A model generated the notes under the pieces. The model was not told the origin of the DNA and made no database searches. It was given only the letters and a program-made list of their open reading frames with translations. The translations under genes and the position numbers were made by a program. Of a DNA stretch of 64,000 nt, positions 8,250 to 16,167 are shown piece after piece. How positions within the stretch are numbered: the first letter of the stretch is position 1; every line of letters begins with the position of its first letter. Source of the stretch: Chania multitudinisentens RB-25 (GTDB lineage Bacteria; Pseudomonadota; Gammaproteobacteria; Enterobacterales; Enterobacteriaceae); assembly GCF_000520015.2 (NCBI RefSeq), contig NZ_CP007044.2:2170001-2234000 (forward strand), given 5' to 3'.

Positions 8250-8357
8250 ATGCCCTATTATAATCCCCGCCGTATCGTCCTTTATACCGTTGCTGTTATT
8301 CTCATTTTAGTGATTGTCGGGCTGGTGACTTATGTTGGTGTCGGTTTGCTGAGCTAA
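8250..8357 (+). CDS. Candidate 35-residue single-span membrane peptide
   Basis: ATG to TAA, 35 residues. The basic, aromatic N-terminus MPYYNPRR is followed by about 25 hydrophobic residues (IVLYTVAVILILVIVGLV onwards), a complete transmembrane span, probably N-in by the positive-inside rule. An AAAGAGG lies seven bases upstream, one of the better ribosome binding sites in the window, and a terminator-like hairpin follows at 8399. This architecture is typical of enterobacterial membrane microproteins of the YohP or MgrB size class, but I do not recognise this one. It lies between two ABC exporters, so a partner role is possible but unproven. Confidence 0.6.
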   Translation: MPYYNPRRIVLYTVAVILILVIVGLVTYVGVGLLS

Positions 8358-8398
8358 GTGGATTGATGATGTGGCAAAATTGAATTCTTAAGGAAAGA

Positions 8399-8440
8399 AA
8401 AGCCTTTTCGCTATCTCACGCCGAAATGGCTTTCATTGTT
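8399..8440 (+). terminator. Probable terminator after the 35-residue peptide
   Basis: Arms AAAGCCTTTTCG (8399-8410) and CGAAATGGCTTT (8422-8433) pair over 12 positions with one mismatch around an 11-base loop. A U-rich but interrupted tail follows. It lies about 40 bases after the stop of the small membrane peptide. Confidence 0.45.
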
Positions 8441-8628
8441 ATATTGTTAACCTACCGTTTTGCCTGCCAATAGCAGATTTTATTTCGACTTAAAAACTTT
8501 TACCCTGAACTAATAGGTATTAACGAAGCAAAGTGCAAGACGTGCATATTGCATGCGGCCGGGATTTGAGTGGTTCGTTAAACAAGGGAATTTTGGGATA
8601 ACGCCTCTTTATCTTTCAGGAAAGGTGA

Positions 8629-8659
8629 GGGGAAGAGCAATAACTGCGGTGCTCTCCCC
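8629..8659 (-). terminator. Hairpin after the YddA-like gene
   Basis: GGGGAAGAGCA (8629-8639) pairs with TGCTCTCCCC (8650-8659) with one bulged base and a 10-base loop. It starts 12 bases beyond the stop codon of the leftward ABC gene. There is no strong U tract, so termination efficiency is uncertain. Confidence 0.4.
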
Positions 8660-8671
8660 CAACTGTTCTGG

Positions 8672-10405
8672 CTAGCTTGGCATTGGTAACGGACCTGGTG
8701 CCATCTGGGCTGGCCCATTTTCACTGCGCTTGAAACGCCAGCAGGTCTGGTGATACTTCGCTACGCTGTTGCGGTGTGCCACGCTTACCAAAGTGACATC
8801 GGGTAATTCATCCACCAGCAGGCAATACATCAGTTGTTCGGTTTCATCATCCAGCGCACTGGTGGCTTCATCCAGAAACAAAATATCGGGGCGCGTCAGA
8901 ATTGCCCGGGCAAAGGCCAGCCGCTGTTGTTCACCCGGTGATAATCGGTGGCTCCAGTTGGCGCTGGTATCCAACCCTGATTGCAGGTGTTGCAGACGGC
9001 AATTTTCCAGTACTTTCATCAGTTGTTCATCGCTGTACTCTTTATCCTTATGCGGATAGCTCAGCGCCTCACGCAGAGTCCCGATAGGGATATAGCTGCG
9101 TTGTGGCAGGAACAGCGTACTGAACTGATCATCCAGACCGATTTCACCGGAACCGTAAGGCCAAATACCGGCGATGGCGCGCAGCAGGGTGGATTTACCA
9201 CAGCCCGAAGGGCCAACGATCAGGACACGTTCGCCACGTTTCAGCGTTATGGTGGTTGCCCCTAACAGAGGTTGCCCATCAGGTAAAGTCAGGCTGAGAT
9301 CGCGCAGCGCCAGGGGTAAATGATCTGTGGCTTGCAGTTGGATATCGCGTGTCTGGTGATGGATTTCGTCTACAGCAGCGTTAAAGCCAGCCAGACGGTT
9401 GACGCAGGCCTTCCAGGTTGCCAGATTGGAGAATGCATCAATAAACCACGACAGCGCGCCTTGCACCTGGCCGAAAGCAGAGGAAATCTGCATCAGCCCC
9501 CCCATTTGGATCGCACCGGAAAAGTAACGTGGTGCGGCGACCAGAAACGGAAAGATATTGGCAAACTGGGCGTAAAAGTTAGTGGCGATATTAAGCCGTC
9601 GAGTGATGCGCATGATGGCCCACCAGTTGGCGCGGATTGTTTCAAATCGGCCACTTAACTGTTGTTTCTCCCGTGGCTCCCCCTTATAGAGAGCAATAGC
9701 ATCGTTATTCTCACGGATGCGGATCAGGCCAAAGCGGAAGTTTGCCTCGTAGCGTTCCTGGTTATAGCCCAGCATGACCAATGGCTTACCCAGCCACCAG
9801 ATCAATAAAGAACCCAGCACGGCGTACAGCAGGGCAAACCACACCATGTAACCTGGCAGGGTAATGGTATGTTGCGCGATGGCGAAGGTCATTGGCCCGC
9901 TGACGTTCCAGAGAATGGTAATAAACGAGAACAATGTCACCAGGCTGGACAGGAGGCCAAGTGATAAGGAAAGCGTGTACTGTGTCAGCACATTGAGATC
10001 GTCGGCGATACGTTGGTCTGGGTTATCGACAACCTGCTGTTGTTCGGTATGGTAATAGGCTTGATGTTCCAGCCATTTTCCCATGAATTTTTCTGTCATC
10101 CAGCGTCGCCAATGCATCTGTAACCCTTGGGTCAGATAGATTTTATAGACTGCCAGCACGATGAAGATCAACGCCAGATAGGTAAAACGCCACAGTTGTT
10201 CTTTAAACACCGGGTAGTTTTTGTTTTGCAGCGCGTCGTAGAATACCTGGTTCCACTGGTTAATCAGCACGCTGATATATACCAGGCCAAGCGACAAAGC
10301 GATGATGGCGATCAGCATTGCCCAGGCACGCCATTTTTCTTCCGAGACCCAAAAGGGTTTAATTAATAGCCATACGGCATGTTTCTGCGAGATATTTTTG
10401 TTCAT
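8672..10405 (-). CDS. YddA/SbmA-like ABC transporter
   Basis: A 577-residue fusion of a membrane domain (about residues 1-330, about six spans) with an ABC ATPase. The membrane part carries SbmA/BacA-family features (NQWNQVFYDALQ, WRRWMTEKFMGKWL, DNPDQRIADD). The ATPase has Walker A GPSGCGKST (about residue 405), signature LSPGEQQRLAFAR and Walker B DILFLDEATSALDDE. E. coli YddA (561 residues) is the closest named protein I can recall; relatives move peptides or cobalamin, but YddA itself has no settled substrate. SbmA proper lacks the ATPase. It is transcribed alone, leftward, ending in a hairpin. Its proximity to YojI gives two peptide-exporter-type ABC proteins within 5 kb. Confidence 0.8.
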   Translation of the reverse strand: MNKNISQKHAVWLLIKPFWVSEEKWRAWAMLIAIIALSLGLVYISVLINQWNQVFYDALQNKNYPVFKEQLWRFTYLALIFIVLAVYKIYLTQGLQMHWRRWMTEKFMGKWLEHQAYYHTEQQQVVDNPDQRIADDLNVLTQYTLSLSLGLLSSLVTLFSFITILWNVSGPMTFAIAQHTITLPGYMVWFALLYAVLGSLLIWWLGKPLVMLGYNQERYEANFRFGLIRIRENNDAIALYKGEPREKQQLSGRFETIRANWWAIMRITRRLNIATNFYAQFANIFPFLVAAPRYFSGAIQMGGLMQISSAFGQVQGALSWFIDAFSNLATWKACVNRLAGFNAAVDEIHHQTRDIQLQATDHLPLALRDLSLTLPDGQPLLGATTITLKRGERVLIVGPSGCGKSTLLRAIAGIWPYGSGEIGLDDQFSTLFLPQRSYIPIGTLREALSYPHKDKEYSDEQLMKVLENCRLQHLQSGLDTSANWSHRLSPGEQQRLAFARAILTRPDILFLDEATSALDDETEQLMYCLLVDELPDVTLVSVAHRNSVAKYHQTCWRFKRSENGPAQMAPGPLPMPS

Positions 10406-10697
10406 GATCTTCCAGAATGTGTTGTTTTCTTATCAGCATGAGCGAGCTGCGCATGATCAACAAACGATGATATGCAAGCAGCCTTATTATTACTAACCTT
10501 TTGAAGTATGGCGAATGTACGGTGGAATACAAAGAGAGTGGCTCCACCAAGTATATCTGTGCTGTCTTTCACGTTGCAGATTGTTGGCTACCTTAAAAAA
10601 CCAGCAACGAAAGGGGAGTTTTCCTGTTACTGGCTTATTTCAAGCAGAGGCGCCGGATGTTTTGCTTTAATAGAGAGAGTTACGCTGAATATTCAGC

Positions 10698-11621
10698 CTA
10701 GCGTTTAATCACTGTGGCTAAACGGGCTGGGAGCTGCTCTACCTGCTGTTGCAAATGTCGCATAAATGTCGCCACCAGTGCCGAAGAGGGGCGGTGCAGT
10801 GGCCGGATCAGGCTGACGGTGAAAGGCACTTCCACGCTGAATGGCCGCACATGCACACCATGATTGGCATAATCCAGGGCAGTCAAAGGGTTGATGATCG
10901 ACACACCAACCCCGGCTTTTACCATGGCACACACCGAGGAGGCGCTGTGGGTTTCCAGCACCATCCGGCGATTGATACCCTGTTCATGAAACAGTGAGTC
11001 CAGCAATTGGCGATAGCTGTCGGTGCTTGAGAGGCTGATAAAATTCTCCCCGCTGAAATCCTGTGGCGTCAGCACTTTTTTTACCAACAAGCGGTGCCCG
11101 GCAGGCAAGACACAGACTTCATTCATCGTCATCAGCGTGATGCGTTCGGTGCCTGCGGGGGTAAGGGTGTTTTCCGTCAGCCCCAAATCGTGGCGCTGGG
11201 CCGACAGCCACTCTTCCAGCAGCGGTGATTCCTGCGGGAGCACGCTGAAATTCACTTCCGGGTAACGATCGATAAACGATTTGCAGACCGCGGGCAGCAA
11301 CGATTGGGAAAACACCAACAGACAGGCGATGGAAAGTTGTGCCTGTTGAAACTGGCGGATACCAACGGCGGCATTCTTGATGCGATCCAGGCCGTAATAA
11401 GAGCGCTGCACTTCTTCGAATAATCGCAGGCCTTGTACCGTGGGATACAAGCGGCCACGCACGCGATCAAACAATTGTAACTGGATCAACTTCTCAAAGC
11501 GCGCCAGTTCGCGGCTGACGGTTGGTTGCGAGGTTTGCAGCAGTGCTGCGGCTTCGGTCACATTACCGGTGGTCATTACCGCATGGAAGACCTCAATCTG
11601 GCGTAGGGTAATGGTATGCAT
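10698..11621 (-). CDS. lysR: LysR, activator of lysA
   Basis: A LysR-family regulator. I start it at the ATG at 11621, giving 307 residues with N-terminus MHTITLRQIEVFHAV, which aligns with E. coli LysR; an open frame running further upstream to 11750 would overlap the lysA start and is not needed. The helix-turn-helix lies about residues 18-38 (VTEAAALLQTSQPTVSRELA) and the effector domain fills the rest (SAQRHDLGLTENTLTPAGTE). E. coli LysR activates lysA in the absence of lysine and is divergent from it, as here, with only 122 bases between the starts. A 14-base palindrome (GCTGAATATTCAGC, 10684-10697) directly follows the stop codon. Confidence 0.93.
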   Translation of the reverse strand: MHTITLRQIEVFHAVMTTGNVTEAAALLQTSQPTVSRELARFEKLIQLQLFDRVRGRLYPTVQGLRLFEEVQRSYYGLDRIKNAAVGIRQFQQAQLSIACLLVFSQSLLPAVCKSFIDRYPEVNFSVLPQESPLLEEWLSAQRHDLGLTENTLTPAGTERITLMTMNEVCVLPAGHRLLVKKVLTPQDFSGENFISLSSTDSYRQLLDSLFHEQGINRRMVLETHSASSVCAMVKAGVGVSIINPLTALDYANHGVHVRPFSVEVPFTVSLIRPLHRPSSALVATFMRHLQQQVEQLPARLATVIKR

Positions 11622-11743
11622 AGCGGCGATCCACAAGGTAAATAAAGCCATATCATAAATGAATAGACTATGGCGAAATAGATATTTTTCAAATCGACAT
11701 CCCTCCGGCATGATGATGAAAACTCCATCTTGAGAAGACAGTG

Positions 11744-13000
11744 ATGCCACGCGATTTGAACGATACTTCTACGGCACTGAACGCCACCAATCTGTTGGCA
11801 TTGCCACCACGTTTTGGTTGCCCGGTCTGGGCCTATGATGCTGATATTATTTGCCAACGTATCAACCAGCTACGCCATTTCGACGTGATTCGTTTTGCGC
11901 AGAAAGCCTGTTCGAATATCCACATTCTGCGCCTGATGCGTGAACAAGGGGTGAGGGTCGACTCGGTTTCTCTGGGGGAGATCGAACGTGCATTGCAGGC
12001 CGGTTTTCAGCCAGGAGGGGAAGAGATCGTCTTTACGGCCGATGTATTGGATCACGCAACGCTGGCCCGCGTCAGTGAACTGAAAACCCCGGTGAACGCC
12101 GGTTCTATCGATATGCTGGAACAGCTTGGCCAAGCTGCGGCTGGCCATCCGGTATGGCTGCGGGTGAACCCTGGCTTTGGCCATGGTCATAGCCAGAAGA
12201 CCAATACCGGGGGGGAAAACAGCAAACATGGTATCTGGTATACCGACCTGCCACAGGCAATAGCCAAGATCCAGCAATATGGCCTGAAACTGATTGGGGT
12301 GCATATGCATATTGGTTCTGGCGTCGATTATCAGCACCTGGAGAGCGTGTGTGACGCTATGGTGCAGCAGGTAATTGAACTGGGGCAGGATATCAGCGCG
12401 ATTTCCGCTGGTGGTGGGCTTTCGATCCCTTATCAGTATGGGGAAGAAGCGATTGATACCGAACACTATTACGGTTTGTGGCATCGCGCCCGCGAGCGCG
12501 TGGCCGCGCATGTGGGCCACCCGGTAAAACTGGAAATTGAGCCGGGGCGTTTCCTGACGGCAGAGGCCGGTGTGCTGGTAGCAGAAGTGCGTGCGGTGAA
12601 AGACATGGGCAGCCGCCATTTTGTGCTGGTAGATGCCGGTTTCAACGATCTGATGCGCCCAGCAATGTATGGCAGTTATCACCATATCTCTCTGTTACCG
12701 GCGGATGGTCGTGATACTACGGGCCAGCCACAGCGCGATACCGTGATTGCCGGGCCGCTGTGTGAGTCCGGTGATGTCTTTACCCAACAGGAAGGGGGGG
12801 GCATTGAAACCCGTTCGTTGCCAGCGGTGAAGGTGGGCGATTATCTGGTGTTCCATGATACTGGAGCCTATGGTTCATCGATGTCCTCCAACTACAACAG
12901 CCGCCCGCTGTTGCCAGAGGTATTGTTCGAAAACGGTGAAGCGCGCCTGATTCGCCGCCGCCAAACGATTGAAGAACTGATCGGCCTGGAACTGATCTAA
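11744..13000 (+). CDS. lysA: Diaminopimelate decarboxylase LysA
   Basis: Catalyses meso-diaminopimelate to L-lysine plus CO2, the last step of lysine synthesis, with pyridoxal phosphate. The 418-residue protein starts at the ATG at 11744, just after a GTG that extends the frame by one codon; AGAAG lies upstream. The PLP lysine is Lys54 (FAQKACSNIH). Other family blocks are HMHIGSG, SAGGGLS, EPGRFL and the cross-dimer CESGDVF. It is divergent from lysR and probably LysR-activated. It ends six bases from the convergent AscG-like repressor gene. In E. coli galR is the neighbour; here two genes are inserted between. Confidence 0.97.
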   Translation: MPRDLNDTSTALNATNLLALPPRFGCPVWAYDADIICQRINQLRHFDVIRFAQKACSNIHILRLMREQGVRVDSVSLGEIERALQAGFQPGGEEIVFTADVLDHATLARVSELKTPVNAGSIDMLEQLGQAAAGHPVWLRVNPGFGHGHSQKTNTGGENSKHGIWYTDLPQAIAKIQQYGLKLIGVHMHIGSGVDYQHLESVCDAMVQQVIELGQDISAISAGGGLSIPYQYGEEAIDTEHYYGLWHRARERVAAHVGHPVKLEIEPGRFLTAEAGVLVAEVRAVKDMGSRHFVLVDAGFNDLMRPAMYGSYHHISLLPADGRDTTGQPQRDTVIAGPLCESGDVFTQQEGGGIETRSLPAVKVGDYLVFHDTGAYGSSMSSNYNSRPLLPEVLFENGEARLIRRRQTIEELIGLELI

Positions 13001-13006
13001 CAAAAA

Positions 13007-14017
13007 TCAACCGGCATACGGCCCTGGAACCACGGATTCCCGCAGTTTCAGTTCGCCGGTAAATGGGGTTAACGGCTGTATGGGTTCACCGTTGATTAGG
13101 CGAAGAGCTTGGGCGATCGCGGCTTCAATCATGGCATCGATCGGCAGATAAACCGTGGATAATGCCGGTTGCAGGTAAGCGGCGCTGGGTTCGTCGTCAA
13201 AACCAAACAGCGAAACGTCCTGCGGCAGGCGTTTACCCGCTTCATGCAGCGCTTTCATCGCACCAATCGCCATATCATCATTGCTGGCAAACAAGGCGCT
13301 GAAGTGGGCACCCGCTTGCAGCAGCGTGTTGCAACTGCGATAGCCCCCCGGCACGCTGCTGTCGCCGTAGGTGACGAGTGCATCGATAAAGCCAATCTGA
13401 TGCTGTGCCAAAGCCTGACGATACCCTGCCAGCCGTGCTTGAGCGGTTGGCGTATCAATAGGGCCGGTAATGCAGGCGATGTCGCGGTGCCCTTGGCGGA
13501 TCAGATAATCCACCACGTTGAATGCGGCCAACTGTTGTTCGAAGAATACGCAGCGTTCACGGGCTTTGGGCAGATCGCGGTTAATCACCATAACCGGCAC
13601 TGACAGGTTGGTCAGTAACCCCATCAGCGCGCTTTCGCTCATAAAACGGGTATACAGAATGATGGCATCACAACGGCGATCCGCCAGTAACTGCACGGCT
13701 TGCAGTTCATCCTCTGGCGTATCGTGGCCGTCGGTAACGATCAGGTATTTGCCGCTGGCTTCGATCAGTTTGGCGGCCTGGCGCAGCAGGCGGCCAAAAT
13801 AAGGCCCATCGAAGTTGGAAACGACCAGACCGATGCTGTTGGAGCTTTTGTTCGCCAGGGATTGAGCAAGAAAATTTGGCCGGTAGCCCAGCTCATCCAT
13901 GGCTTTAAACACCGCATCACGCGTGCTTTTTTTCACCTGCCCGGTGTCATTTAACACGCGCGAAACCGTGGCTTTAGAAACCCCCGCGCGAATGGAGACA
14001 TCCAACATGGTGATCAT
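13007..14017 (-). CDS. LacI/GalR-family repressor, AscG-like
   Basis: A 336-residue LacI-family protein with an N-terminal helix-turn-helix (VSIRAGVSKATVSRVLNDTG) and a periplasmic-binding-like sugar domain (SLANKSSNSIGLVVSN onwards; the conserved ASNDDMAIGAMKALHE). By memory it resembles E. coli AscG, the repressor of a beta-glucoside operon, more than GalR. No sugar operon adjoins it: its neighbours are lysA and a GNAT gene. The first ATG is preceded by AGAGG; a second ATG three codons later is possible. A GGTTAACC palindrome at 14022-14029, next to the start, could be its own operator. Confidence 0.85.
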   Translation of the reverse strand: MITMLDVSIRAGVSKATVSRVLNDTGQVKKSTRDAVFKAMDELGYRPNFLAQSLANKSSNSIGLVVSNFDGPYFGRLLRQAAKLIEASGKYLIVTDGHDTPEDELQAVQLLADRRCDAIILYTRFMSESALMGLLTNLSVPVMVINRDLPKARERCVFFEQQLAAFNVVDYLIRQGHRDIACITGPIDTPTAQARLAGYRQALAQHQIGFIDALVTYGDSSVPGGYRSCNTLLQAGAHFSALFASNDDMAIGAMKALHEAGKRLPQDVSLFGFDDEPSAAYLQPALSTVYLPIDAMIEAAIAQALRLINGEPIQPLTPFTGELKLRESVVPGPYAG

Positions 14018-14143
14018 CAGTGGTTAACCTCTTGCAACGCCCGCTCGGCAAATAAGGCTCAGTTTAGCATAGGGTTAGGTGACATCTTGCATTGCGCGTG
14101 GTTTGAGCCATAGCATAGGTAAAATATTTTTCAGGGGAAGAGA

Positions 14144-14623
14144 GTGTTTCGTATTGTTCATCTGGCGGATTATCCGCAGCATCAGCAGCAGGTTATTGAT
14201 TGGCAATGGCAGGCCTTTGGCAGCGATAACAGCCGGGCTTTTTTCGCCAGTATCGTGGAAAGCAGCCTGCGCCGTGATGGGTTGCCGGTCACCTTTATTG
14301 CGCTACTGGGCGATAAACTGGTGGGAACGGTGGGCTTATGGCGCTGTGACCTGATTAGCCGCCAGGATCTGACCCCCTGGCTGGCGGCGCTTTACGTTGA
14401 TGAAAGCCAGCGCGGCAGCGGGCTGGGGCTGCAATTGCAGCAGTTTGTGCAGGATTACAGCCAGCAAGCCGGGTTCCATGAGCTGTATCTGTATGCCGAC
14501 TTTAGCGGTTATTACGAACGCCACGGCTGGCAGTATATCGGCGAAGCGCTGGATTACCCGGATCGCCCGGTACGCCTGTATACCCGCCATCTTTCAAGCT
14601 GCAACTTGAAATCTATAGGGTAA
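14144..14623 (+). CDS. GNAT-family N-acetyltransferase
   Basis: A 159-residue protein starting at GTG with AGGGGAAGAGA directly upstream. The GNAT fold is supported by the acetyl-CoA-binding segment (AALYVDESQRGSGLGLQLQQ) and a C-terminal YLYADFSGYYERHGW, typical of motif B. The substrate cannot be told. It is divergent from the AscG-like repressor and convergent with galR. The last ten or so residues (SSCNLKSIG) are encoded by the dispersed repeat at 14592-14622, so the natural C-terminus has probably been replaced or extended by insertion of the repeat. Confidence 0.82.
   Translation: MFRIVHLADYPQHQQQVIDWQWQAFGSDNSRAFFASIVESSLRRDGLPVTFIALLGDKLVGTVGLWRCDLISRQDLTPWLAALYVDESQRGSGLGLQLQQFVQDYSQQAGFHELYLYADFSGYYERHGWQYIGEALDYPDRPVRLYTRHLSSCNLKSIG
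14592..14622. repeat. Fragment of dispersed ATACCC/GGGTAT repeat
   Basis: The sequence GCAACTTGAAATCTATAGGG is an arm of the repeat family seen in other forms at 16041, 32438, 42465 and 48591. Here only one arm is present and it is read as the 3' end of the GNAT gene. Confidence 0.6.
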
Positions 14624-14639
14624 TCCATCGCCTTCGGCG

Positions 14640-15659
14640 TTAGTTTTGCTCGAACACGTTATTGATACTGGCAACGGAATGGCGGCGTACCAGCGTTGGG
14701 CTGAACATATTAGTGATTTCCGGTAACGGCTGATGGTTAGCCAGGGCTAACGCCAGTTCCGCCGCCTGGGTGGCCATCGCCACCACCGGATAACGGATAG
14801 TGGTCAGGCGCGGGCGCAGGTAGCGCGAAATCAGCACATCGTCAAAACCAATCAGCGACATCTGGCCCGGCACATCAATGCTGTTATCACTCAGCACCGA
14901 AAGCGCCCCGGCAGCCATTGGGTCGTTATAGCAGGTGACGGCAGTGAAGTTTTTGCCGCGCCCCAGCAACTCGGTCATGGCGTGTTCCCCGCCGATTTCA
15001 TCCGGTTCACCGTAGGTAATCAGTTTATCATCGACCTCGATACCGTATTCTTCCAGCGCGTCCAAATATCCCTGCAAGCGGTCGGTGGCATCGGAAATCT
15101 GGTGGGTGGAACAGATAATGGCGATGCGCTGATGGCCTTGCTGGATCAAATGGCGAGTTGCTAACCAGGCACCGTAGCGATCATCAAGCGCCACGCAGCG
15201 CGCTTGAAACTCTGGCAACGTGCGATTAATCAGCACCATGCCTGGAATCTGCCGCATCCAGACGCTCAGTTCATCATCAGTCAGCTTTTTGGCATGCACC
15301 ACCAGTGCGGCACAGCGATGACGTACCAATTGTTCAATCGCTTTGCGCTCTTTTTCAGCGTTATGGTAACCGTTCCCAATCAGCAGGAAGTTCTTTGTAG
15401 CGTAGGCCACTTGTTCTACGGCTTTAACCATGGCGCCAAAGAAGGGATCGGAAACATCGGAAACGATCAGGCCAAGCGTTTCCGTTGATTGCTGAGCCAG
15501 CGCACGGGCATTGGCATTGGGGTGATAGCGCAATTCCTCCATGGCAACCAGCACTGCGGTGCGCGAACTTTCCCCCGCTTTGGGGGAGTTGTTTATTACG
15601 CGGGAGACCGTGGCGACGGAAACCCCTGCGAGTCTGGCAACATCCTTAATCGTGGCCAT
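14640..15659 (-). CDS. galR: Galactose repressor GalR
   Basis: A 339-residue LacI-family repressor, nearly identical to E. coli GalR in its first 30 residues (MATIKDVARLAGVSVATVSR) and in SDPFFGAMVKAVEQVAY, RHRCAALVVHAK and LDDRYGAWLATRHLIQQGH. It represses galactose uptake and use genes and is released by galactose; the gal operon is not in the window. An AGGAAG lies upstream of the start. A GalR-type operator overlaps the region just before the gene, consistent with autoregulation. It is divergent from the omrA-aas region, as in E. coli. Confidence 0.97.
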   Translation of the reverse strand: MATIKDVARLAGVSVATVSRVINNSPKAGESSRTAVLVAMEELRYHPNANARALAQQSTETLGLIVSDVSDPFFGAMVKAVEQVAYATKNFLLIGNGYHNAEKERKAIEQLVRHRCAALVVHAKKLTDDELSVWMRQIPGMVLINRTLPEFQARCVALDDRYGAWLATRHLIQQGHQRIAIICSTHQISDATDRLQGYLDALEEYGIEVDDKLITYGEPDEIGGEHAMTELLGRGKNFTAVTCYNDPMAAGALSVLSDNSIDVPGQMSLIGFDDVLISRYLRPRLTTIRYPVVAMATQAAELALALANHQPLPEITNMFSPTLVRRHSVASINNVFEQN

Positions 15660-15678
15660 ATTTTGTCAATACTTCCTG

Positions 15679-15692
15679 GGTAATCGCTTACA
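15679..15692 (-). promoter_or_regulatory. Putative GalR operator before galR
   Basis: GTAATCGCTTAC is a symmetric match to the core of the GalR/GalS operator (GTAANCGNTTAC), 20 bases upstream of the galR start. Binding is inferred from the sequence match. Confidence 0.55.
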
Positions 15693-15840
15693 TTCCTCAG
15701 TTTTGCGGAAAAAACCGTGAGCTGCAAGCGTTGACGTATGTAACTTGTGGCAGCCATTGCAGATAATGAATATTGTTTTGCCTGAGTATTCCTGAAGGCC
15801 GATTCTGGGTTTACATCTTGGCAAACACATCCACACTGCT

Positions 15841-15912
15841 GGTTACACTTTGCGCCTGACTGTTGCGATTGTCCGCTGGTTGGGGGAAAGCACTGCGGAG
15901 TACAGTGAATGT
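15841..15912 (+). promoter_or_regulatory. Promoter region of omrA with possible OmpR site
   Basis: A TACAGT lies at 15901-15906, seven bases before the predicted 5' end of OmrA, as a -10 element. GGTTACACTTTG at 15841-15852 resembles an OmpR half-site (GTTACA-TTTG). E. coli omrA and omrB are activated by EnvZ-OmpR, which fits, but the second half-site is weak. Confidence 0.45.
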
Positions 15913-16006
15913 CCCAGAGGTATTAATTGGTGAGAGATCAACATACACGGTGTGTTGAGGCCATTTAAAATTGCACCAACCTACGCGGATGCGTAGGTTT
16001 TTTTTT
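15913..16006 (+). ncRNA. omrA: OmrA/OmrB-family small RNA
   Basis: About 92 nucleotides. The 5' end CCCAGAGGTATTAATTGGTG matches the conserved pairing region of E. coli OmrA/OmrB, and the 3' end TTGCACCAACCTACGC-loop-GCGTAGG followed by nine T matches the OmrA terminator, with compensatory changes in the stem. The middle is variable, as expected. The location between galR and aas is that of omrA-omrB in E. coli. These Hfq-dependent RNAs repress outer-membrane receptors, csgD and ompR. Both ends are closer to OmrA than OmrB. Only one copy is present here, against two in E. coli. Confidence 0.93.
15982..16006 (+). terminator. OmrA intrinsic terminator
   Basis: CCTACGC pairs with GCGTAGG around a GGAT loop, followed by nine T residues. 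This is the 3' end of OmrA. Confidence 0.9.
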
Positions 16007-16040
16007 GCCCGCAATATAGTATCCTTTTCCGACAATAAGC

Positions 16041-16143
16041 TATATCCGTCATACTGAAAGTTGCATGCGCGTTGGCTTCGTGAGCAACCCAGGTCTGGGC
16101 CTTGCTCCTTCGGGGCCTGTACTTGAATTATTTTGGGTAGATA
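16041..16143. repeat. Dispersed ATACCC/GGGTAT-type repeat, about 100 bp
   Basis: It begins TATATCCGTCATACTGAAAG and ends ACTTGAATTATTTTGGGTAG, the two arms of a family I associate with Serratia/Yersinia genomes, with GTTGGCTTCGTGAGC inside. It sits between omrA and aas, so it lies in the leader or promoter of aas. Confidence 0.65.
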
Positions 16144-16167
16144 CCCGTCAACCCCAGGGAGAGTGGG

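Noticed and set aside
7992..8251. Minus-strand frames of 61-66 codons before the small membrane peptide gene
   Set aside because: Irregular composition, mutually overlapping frames and no ribosome binding site.
11622..11750. N-terminal extension of LysR by 43 residues
   Set aside because: It would overlap the lysA start and contain hydrophobic residues before the helix-turn-helix that no LysR relative has.
15811..16035. A 74-codon minus-strand frame near galR
   Set aside because: It starts with TTG, has no ribosome binding site and lies antisense to OmrA and its terminator.
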